Source: Amycolatopsis tucumanensis (GTDB lineage Bacteria; Actinomycetota; Actinomycetes; Mycobacteriales; Pseudonocardiaceae). Taken from it: a stretch of 64,000 bases of DNA. Below the pieces are notes generated by a model. That model was given only the letters and a program-made list of their open reading frames with translations, was not told the origin of the DNA and ran no database searches. This document shows, in pieces, positions 58,790-64,000 of this stretch; positions within the stretch are counted from its first letter, which is position 1; the number at the start of each line of letters is the position of its first letter. A program made the translations under genes and the position numbers. The stretch spans positions 97,160 through 161,159 of the forward strand of contig NZ_JAKGSD010000015.1 in assembly GCF_021654135.1 (NCBI RefSeq). Reading direction: 5' to 3'.

Positions 58790-59808
58790 TCGATCCGATG
58801 TGGACGGAGGAGGCGCGGGCGCTGCGCGAGTCCGTGCGGGCCCTGCTGACCCGGCGGTCCGCGCCGGAAGCGGTGCGGGCCGCGATGGACTCACCCCTCG
58901 GCTACGACGACAAGCTGTGGTCCACGCTGTGCGAGCAGATCGGCGTCGCGGCGCTGGCGATCCCGGAGGAGTACGGGGGCGCGGGCGCCGGGCTGGCCGA
59001 GGCGTGCGTGGTGCTGGAGGAGCTGGGCCGCACCCTCACCCCGGCCCCGATGCTCGGCTCGGCGGTGCTGTGCGGGCAGGCCCTGCTGCTGACCGGCAAC
59101 GACGAGGCGTGCCGTCGGCTGCTGCCCGGCATCGCGGCGGGCAGCAGCCTCGCCGCGCTGGCGTGGTCCGATGAGGACGGACGCTGGTCGCCTGCGCGCG
59201 AGTTCCGGGACGGGCGCGTCGGCGGCCGGGCGCACTACGTGCTCGACGGCGACCACGCGGACGTCCTGCTGGTGGTGGCGCGCACCCCGGACGGCCCTGG
59301 CCTGTTCGAGGTCGCGCCGGCCGACACCCGCCGGGAGGCCGTGACGACCCTGGACCCGACGCGCCGTCTCGCGGTCGTCACGCTGGCGGACGCCCCCGCG
59401 CGGCGGCTGGACATCGGCGGGTTCGACACCGAGCGGCTGCGCTGGACCGCGGCCGTGGCGCTGGCGGCCGAGCAGACCGGCGCCGCGGCCAGGGCGCTGG
59501 AGCTGACCGTCGAGTACACCAAGCAGCGGCGCCAGTTCGGCAGGCCCATCGGCGGTTTCCAGGCGCTCAAGCACCGGATGGCCGACGTGCACGTGCAGGT
59601 CGAGGCCGCCCGCTCGGCGCTGTACGGCGCACTGACCGGGGACGACTTCGCGCTGGACGCGGCCACCGCGAAAACCGTGTGCTCGGAAGCACTGCGGCAC
59701 GCCGCGGCCGAGATGATCCAGCTGCACGGCGGGATCGCGATCACCTGGGAGCACGACGCGCACCTGTACTTCAAGCGCGCCCACGGCAGCTCGCTGCTGT
59801 TCGGTTAG
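58786..59808 (+). CDS. fadE33: Acyl-CoA dehydrogenase FadE33
   Basis: A 340-residue member with YTKQRRQFGRPIGGFQALKH and IQLHGGIAITWEHDAHLYFK at the C-terminus, the N-terminal EEYGGAGAGLAEACVVLEEL and a divergent middle domain. It completes the fadE31-fadE32-fadE33 trio for late HIP oxidation. The 3' end overlaps the convergent MBL-fold gene by 4 bp. Confidence 0.83.
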   Translation: MIDPMWTEEARALRESVRALLTRRSAPEAVRAAMDSPLGYDDKLWSTLCEQIGVAALAIPEEYGGAGAGLAEACVVLEELGRTLTPAPMLGSAVLCGQALLLTGNDEACRRLLPGIAAGSSLAALAWSDEDGRWSPAREFRDGRVGGRAHYVLDGDHADVLLVVARTPDGPGLFEVAPADTRREAVTTLDPTRRLAVVTLADAPARRLDIGGFDTERLRWTAAVALAAEQTGAAARALELTVEYTKQRRQFGRPIGGFQALKHRMADVHVQVEAARSALYGALTGDDFALDAATAKTVCSEALRHAAAEMIQLHGGIAITWEHDAHLYFKRAHGSSLLFG

Positions 59809-60623
59809 GACACCGGGTGCGGCTCCGGCGGCTCGAAGGTCGCCAGCATCTGCTCCAGCGCCGCCTGGTCCGGGCCGACCCACGGGTCCGCGTCCGGGGC
59901 CGTGGCGACGCGGTCCAGGAACTCGGCGGTGCGACCGGGCGCCGGGGGCAGGTGGGTGCTCAGGATGACGGCCGGGTCGAAGGTCCGCAGCGGCGCCAGC
60001 GTGGCGAGGTAGCGGTCGTGGTCGACGTTGTGCACCCACGGGCTGTCCACCGCGGCCCACAGCAGCTGGCCGGCGTGCAGCGCGTCCGCGGGGGCGTTAG
60101 CGACGTCGTCGCACGTGGCGAGTTCCGCGGTCGGCATCGGGGCGCCGAAGCAGTCCGAGCTGACGCACACCCCGCTGCTGTGGTCGAAGAAGCCGACCGT
60201 GGCCGGGCTGTCGAACAGTGGCGGCCGGAAGGCGGTCAGCGTGCGGCCGCCCGCGTCGAGGGTCTGGCCGGGGTTGAGCAGGTACACCCGCTCGACCGGC
60301 AGCGGGCGCTCGGTCGACATGATGCCCATCGCGAGGTAGGTGGTGATCAGGCGGGCGCGCGGGGCCAGCTCGAGCAGCTCGAACAGGGCGCCGGTGTGGT
60401 CGCGGTCCGGGTGGGTGAGCCAGATCCACCGCACGTCGGCGGGGTCGATCACCGCCCCGAGCGCGTCCAGGTAACCGCGGCCGGGCAGGCTCAGCCCGGT
60501 GTCGACGACGACCGGTTCGGCGCCGTGCAGGACGAACGCGTTGACCGGGAGGAAGCCGATGCCGGGCACCTCGAGCTGGTCGCTCAGGACGCTGACGTCG
60601 CGCCCGATCCTGTTGATCTCCAT
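59805..60623 (-). CDS. MBL-fold metallo-hydrolase
   Basis: A 272-residue metallo-beta-lactamase-fold protein. The metal motif is LTHPDRDHTG (HxxxDH form), with EPVVVDTGLSLPGRGYLDAL before it, SDCFG as the bridging Asp segment and a late LSTHLPPAPG histidine. It resembles oxygen-binding flavodiiron-like (FprA-like) MBL domains lacking the flavodoxin part. The substrate is unknown. It faces the diiron oxygenase gene across a 187-bp promoter gap. Confidence 0.78.
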   Translation of the reverse strand: MEINRIGRDVSVLSDQLEVPGIGFLPVNAFVLHGAEPVVVDTGLSLPGRGYLDALGAVIDPADVRWIWLTHPDRDHTGALFELLELAPRARLITTYLAMGIMSTERPLPVERVYLLNPGQTLDAGGRTLTAFRPPLFDSPATVGFFDHSSGVCVSSDCFGAPMPTAELATCDDVANAPADALHAGQLLWAAVDSPWVHNVDHDRYLATLAPLRTFDPAVILSTHLPPAPGRTAEFLDRVATAPDADPWVGPDQAALEQMLATFEPPEPHPVS

Positions 60624-60759
60624 GGCATCCGCCCTTCCTTCGGTGATGCCGGAAACGGTAGGCCCGGCAGGCGCCGATGTGATGGGGCCGAAATACCCGT
60701 TTCAGGAAATCGCGGTGCTCGGTCACGGGCGGTCGCCCTCTTGCGCCGTCGCCGATGCG

Positions 60760-60792
60760 TGTTACCTTGGGTAACAGTAAACCGAGGTAACA
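60760..60792. promoter_or_regulatory. Operator-like repeats upstream of the diiron oxygenase gene
   Basis: A perfect dyad TGTTACC-ttg-GGTAACA (60760-60776) is followed by a third half-site GGTAACA (60786-60792), ending 18 bp before the ATG. The size and symmetry suit a TetR-type protein; none is encoded in the window nearby. The remaining sequence of the gap shows nothing else recognisable. Confidence 0.5.
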
Positions 60793-60810
60793 GGCAATCG
60801 GGAGGGTGCC

Positions 60811-61728
60811 ATGACCAGCGTCGGCGCACACGAGCACTCGGACACTGCGCAGCCTGACCACCGGTCGGTCGCGCAGCGGTTGCTCGACTCGTCCGAGACG
60901 TTGTCCTACGACCCCGTCAAGGAGGTCGACTGGGACACCCCGCTGGACACGAGCTACCACGGCGCGAGCCCGGAGTGGAGCACCCTATACGGGACCGCGT
61001 ACTGGAACGAGATGACCCCCGAGCAGCAGCGCGAGCTGACCCGCCAGGAGGCGGCGTCGGTGGCGAGCACCGGCATCTGGTTCGAGATGATCCTGCAGCA
61101 GATGGTGCTGCGCGACTTCTACGCCAAGGACCCGACCGACCCGGCGTTCCAGTGGGCGCTCACCGAGATCGCCGACGAGTGCCGCCACTCGATCATGTTC
61201 GCGCGTGGCGCGGCGAAGCTTCGCGCCCCGGCCTACCGCCCGCGCCGGCTCGCCGTCGAGCTGGGCCGGTTCTTCAAGACGACCGCCCGCGGCGAGGCCG
61301 CCTACGCGGCGATCCTGGTCGCCGAAGAGGTCCTCGACGTGATGCAGCGCGACTGGATGCGTGACGAGCGCGTGGTGCCGTTCGTGCGCACCATCAACAA
61401 CATCCACGTGGTCGAGGAGTCGCGGCACATGAAGTTCGCCCGCGAGGAGACCCGCGAGCGGCTGAAGAAGACCGGGCCGCTGGGCCGCCAGTACAACGCG
61501 CTCGTCGTGTCGATCGCCGCGTACTTCATCGTCAGCAGCATGTGGAACCCGAAGGTCTACGCGAACGCCGGGCTCGACACCAAGCGCGCGCTGCGCGAGG
61601 CGAAGGCCAACGAGCACCACAAGTCGATGCTGCGGTCGAGCTGCGCCGGGCTGATGGAGTTCCTGGACTCGGCCGGCCTGCTGACCAAGGCCGCGACGGT
61701 CTTCTACAAGCGCGCGAACCTCCTCTGA
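60811..61728 (+). CDS. AurF-like diiron oxygenase
   Basis: A 305-residue helical protein with diiron ligand segments: EAASVASTGIWFEMILQQMV, ALTEIADECRHSIMFARGAA, ILVAEEVLDVMQRDWMRDE and INNIHVVEESRHMKFAREE. These carry the ExxH and E/H sets of the p-aminobenzoate N-oxygenase family. It would insert oxygen using electrons from the ferredoxin reductase encoded 2 bp downstream. The substrate is unknown; nothing here indicates arylamine chemistry. Confidence 0.83.
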   Translation: MTSVGAHEHSDTAQPDHRSVAQRLLDSSETLSYDPVKEVDWDTPLDTSYHGASPEWSTLYGTAYWNEMTPEQQRELTRQEAASVASTGIWFEMILQQMVLRDFYAKDPTDPAFQWALTEIADECRHSIMFARGAAKLRAPAYRPRRLAVELGRFFKTTARGEAAYAAILVAEEVLDVMQRDWMRDERVVPFVRTINNIHVVEESRHMKFAREETRERLKKTGPLGRQYNALVVSIAAYFIVSSMWNPKVYANAGLDTKRALREAKANEHHKSMLRSSCAGLMEFLDSAGLLTKAATVFYKRANLL

Positions 61729-61730
61729 CC

Positions 61731-63206
61731 ATGGCCTTCGCGATCACCCAGACCTGCTGCAACGACGCGTCGTGCGTGGCGGTGTGCCCGGTCAACTGCA
61801 TCCACCCGACGCCGGACGAGCCGGACTTCGGCACCACCGAGATGCTCTACATCGACCCGCGCAGCTGCATCGACTGCGGCGCGTGCGCCGACGCCTGCCC
61901 GGTCGACGCGATCTTCCCGGTGGACGCGCTGGCCGAGTCGATGCGGCCGTACGCCGGGATCAACGCGGACTTCTACGCCGACCGCGAGCCGGCCGCGACC
62001 GATCCCGCGCCGAACTTCCACGCGTGGGGCCCGCCGGTGTTCAGCCGCACCATCCCGGCCGACTTCCCGGCGCTGGACGTCGCGGTGGTCGGCACCGGGC
62101 CGGCCGGCATGTACGCCGTCGAGGACCTGTTGCTGCACACCAGTTCCCGGGTAACGCTGATCGACCGGCTGCCGGTCGCGGGCGGGCTGGTGCGGTACGG
62201 GGTCGCGCCGGACCACCCGTCCACCAAGAAGATCGGCGAGACGTTCGCGCGGTACCACCACCACCCGCGGCTGCGGATGCGGCTGGGCGTCGAGGTGGGC
62301 CGGGACGTCACGGTGGACGAGCTGGCGCGCCGCCACGACGCGGTGATCTACGCGGTGGGCGCGTCCTCGGCGCGGCGGCTGGGGATCGCCGGCGAGGACC
62401 TGGCGGGCAGCGTCGCGGCGACGACGGTGGTGGCCTGGTACAACGGCCACCCGGACGTGCCCGCGGACGCGGTCGACCTCTCGGCGGAACGCCTCGTCGT
62501 GGCCGGGACGGGCAACGTGGCACTGGACGTGGCGCGGATCCTGACGACGGACCCGCGTTCGCTGGAGGGCACTTCGATCGCCCCGGCCGCGTTGGAGCGG
62601 CTGAAGTCGAGCCGGGTGCGGGAGGTCGTGCTGCTCGGCAGGCGAGGTCCGGAGGCGGCGGCGTACACCACGCCCGAGCTGCTGGCGCTGACCCAGCACG
62701 AGGACATCGACCTGGTCGTCGACGCGCACGACCCGCGCATCACCGAGGCGATCGACACGTCGCCGCGGGCCGCCCTGCTGCGCGACTGCAAGCAGGAGAC
62801 GGTCGACTGGACGGCGCCACCCCAGCCCGGCAAGCGGCGGATCGTGCTGCGGTTCCACGCCGCGCCGGAGGAGATCCTCGGTGCCTCGCGGGTGCGGGGA
62901 ATCCGGGTGTCGGGGGACGTCGAGATCCCCGCGGGCGGCGTGGTGCGCGCCGTCGGCTACCGCGGGGCGCCGCTGCCCGGGCTCCCGTTCGACGAGGACA
63001 GCGGCACGATCCCGAACGACGGCGGCCGCGTGGCGCCGGGGACGTATGTGGTGGGCTGGATCAAGCGAGGGCCGTCCGGCGGGATCGGGGCCAACCGGGC
63101 GTGCGCCGAGGAGACGGTCGGCCGCCTGCTGGAGGACGCGCTCGCGGGACGGTTGCGAACACGGCGCAAGCCGGGGCTGGTGGGACGCTTGACGCGCCGA
63201 AGCTGA
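61731..63206 (+). CDS. fprB: Ferredoxin/ferredoxin-NADP reductase, FprB type
   Basis: A 491-residue fusion. The N-terminal 7Fe/8Fe ferredoxin has C10, C15, C19, C23 and a second set in CIDCGACADACPV. From about residue 110 an adrenodoxin-reductase fold follows: VAVVGTGPAGMYAVEDLLLH (FAD), VAGGLVRYGVAPDHPSTKK and LVVAGTGNVALDVARILTTD (NADPH). It passes electrons from NADPH to an oxygenase, most simply the AurF-like protein upstream. It is somewhat shorter than mycobacterial FprB. Confidence 0.87.
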   Translation: MAFAITQTCCNDASCVAVCPVNCIHPTPDEPDFGTTEMLYIDPRSCIDCGACADACPVDAIFPVDALAESMRPYAGINADFYADREPAATDPAPNFHAWGPPVFSRTIPADFPALDVAVVGTGPAGMYAVEDLLLHTSSRVTLIDRLPVAGGLVRYGVAPDHPSTKKIGETFARYHHHPRLRMRLGVEVGRDVTVDELARRHDAVIYAVGASSARRLGIAGEDLAGSVAATTVVAWYNGHPDVPADAVDLSAERLVVAGTGNVALDVARILTTDPRSLEGTSIAPAALERLKSSRVREVVLLGRRGPEAAAYTTPELLALTQHEDIDLVVDAHDPRITEAIDTSPRAALLRDCKQETVDWTAPPQPGKRRIVLRFHAAPEEILGASRVRGIRVSGDVEIPAGGVVRAVGYRGAPLPGLPFDEDSGTIPNDGGRVAPGTYVVGWIKRGPSGGIGANRACAEETVGRLLEDALAGRLRTRRKPGLVGRLTRRS

Positions 63207-63211
63207 GTGTA

Positions 63212-63286
63212 CTCGCCGGGCCTGCTGCTGCTCGACGAGCCGCTGTCCAACCTGGACGCCGGTTCCCGGCTCGCCCCCAGTGCGTA
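63212..63286 (+). pseudogene. ABC transporter ATPase scrap
   Basis: A short open stretch translates to LLLLDEPLSNLDAGSRLA and stops at 63286. LLLLDEP is a Walker B and SNLDA the D-loop of MalK/PotA-type ATPases. No Walker A, signature motif or start is present, so this is a fragment left by a deletion. Confidence 0.5.
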
Positions 63287-63360
63287 GCGCGCGGCGGGGG
63301 CGGCCGCAAGCCCGTGCTGCGGCTGCCCCCGCATCCCGCGGCGGCCGAGCTGGTGCCCGC

Positions 63361-64000
63361 TGCCGCGCCGCGTCCGGGTGGGTGTCGCCCGGGAGTGCTG
63401 TTGCCGGATACTCGGTGCGCCTGAGGGGGCTCACCGCACGGTGGTGCCGTCGCACGGTGGTGCCGCCCCCGCCGCGCCGTGGTGCCGCCGCGCTGGCGCC
63501 GACCGGCAACGCGGCACCGCGTCGCGGGCCGCTGCCGTGCCGTTGCTGTGCTGCCGTGCGCCGTTGCGCCGGTTTTGCTGGGTTGCCGTGCCGTTGCCGT
63601 GCTGCCGCGCGCCGTTGCGCCGGTTTTGCTGCGCTGCCGCGCGCCGTTGCGCCGGTTTTGCTACGCTGCCGTGCCGCTGCCCGCCGCCGCCCGCGGCCCC
63701 GCCGGACTTGCTGCGCTGCCGCGCCGCGTCCGGGTGGGGGCCGCCCGGGAGTGCTGTTTCCGGATACTCGGTGCGCCCGAGGGCGCTCACCGCATCGTGG
63801 TGCCGTCGCGCCGTGGTGCCGCCGCGCCGGCGCCGCCGGCAACCCGGCACCGCGCCGCGGGCCGCTGCCGTGCCGCTGCCCGCGCTGCCGCCCGCCGCCC
63901 CGCTGCCGTGCCGCTGCCGCGCCGCCGCCTGCCGTTGCGCCGGATTTGCTGCGCTACCACGCCGCCGCCCCGCCGCCGCCCCGCCGCGGGCCGCTGCCGC
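63361..64000. repeat. Low-complexity GC-rich repeats with a 356-bp-offset duplication
   Basis: TGCCGCGCCGCGTCCGGGTG occurs at 63361-63380 and 63717-63736, and similarity continues for well over 100 bp (CGGATACTCGGTGCGC in both). Between lie short units containing GTTGCGCCGGTTTTGCT at 63563, 63614 and 63646, with a variant at 63934. Long open frames on the minus strand give alanine/arginine/glutamine-rich protein without any domain, which fits non-coding repeat. The sequence runs off the window end. Confidence 0.6.

Noticed and set aside
63431..63850. Coding sequence in the terminal repeats
   Set aside because: Open frames arise from GC-rich repeats lacking stops. No start with a binding site and no domain could be seen.

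Overview
The window is strongly GC-rich, with GTG/TTG starts, many 4-base stop/start overlaps and actinobacterial gene families: KstR-type operators, the HIP (steroid ring C/D) genes and FprB-type ferredoxin reductase. It looks like the chromosome of a filamentous actinomycete, most likely Pseudonocardiaceae such as Amycolatopsis. That placement is inference from gene content; no rRNA or tRNA was seen.

Region 1 (1-3830): an ArsR-type regulator divergent from a DHA2-type MFS exporter, a DJ-1/AraC regulator, and a saccharopine-dehydrogenase-like protein.

Region 2 (3809-29952): an almost complete choline/glycine betaine catabolic locus. Choline dehydrogenase (BetA), an APC permease and betaine aldehyde dehydrogenase (BetB) are read leftward opposite a TetR gene. 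A Rieske oxygenase (27018-28175) with a remote Rieske ferredoxin and FAD reductase (9992-11475) would demethylate betaine to dimethylglycine. Dimethylglycine dehydrogenase, heterotetrameric sarcosine oxidase (SoxBDAG) and GlyA carry the carbon on to glycine and serine, and SdaA makes pyruvate. FolD, an FchA-like cyclodeaminase and PurU move the released one-carbon units to formate, and a FolP paralogue may supply folate. glyA-soxBDAG-dmg-fchA-folD-folP is one nine-gene leftward run, and a GntR gene sits at its far end. A BCCT transporter follows the oxygenase. Between the TetR gene and the reductase lies a 727-bp array of 16 copies of a 17-bp palindrome, whose spacers recur in the fixed order A-B-C-D-E. 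This is the most unusual element of the window.

Region 3 (30100-46116): mixed accessory genes. They include a YbtPQ/IrtAB-like heterodimeric ABC transporter with an esterase and a TetR gene, a secreted serine hydrolase, a GT2 glycosyltransferase, glutamine synthetase, MsrA, a MerR-SDR pair and an ArsR-MFS pair. Several decayed genes lie among them: an HSL esterase, Rrf2, NmrA-like, NDH-2, and a DUF5131 gene with an internal inversion.

Region 4 (46149-59808): the HIP pathway of steroid ring C/D breakdown: two SDRs, EchA20, IpdA, IpdB and IpdC rightward; FadA6, IpdF and FadE30 leftward; FadD3, an enoyl-CoA hydratase, FadE31, FadE32 and FadE33 rightward. Near-identical KstR-type palindromes precede the first rightward operon and lie between fadE30 and fadD3. 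No kstR2 gene is present.

Region 5 (59805-64000): an MBL-fold hydrolase, an AurF-like diiron oxygenase paired with a ferredoxin/ferredoxin-NADP reductase, then an ABC ATPase scrap and low-complexity GC-rich repeats containing a 356-bp-offset duplication.
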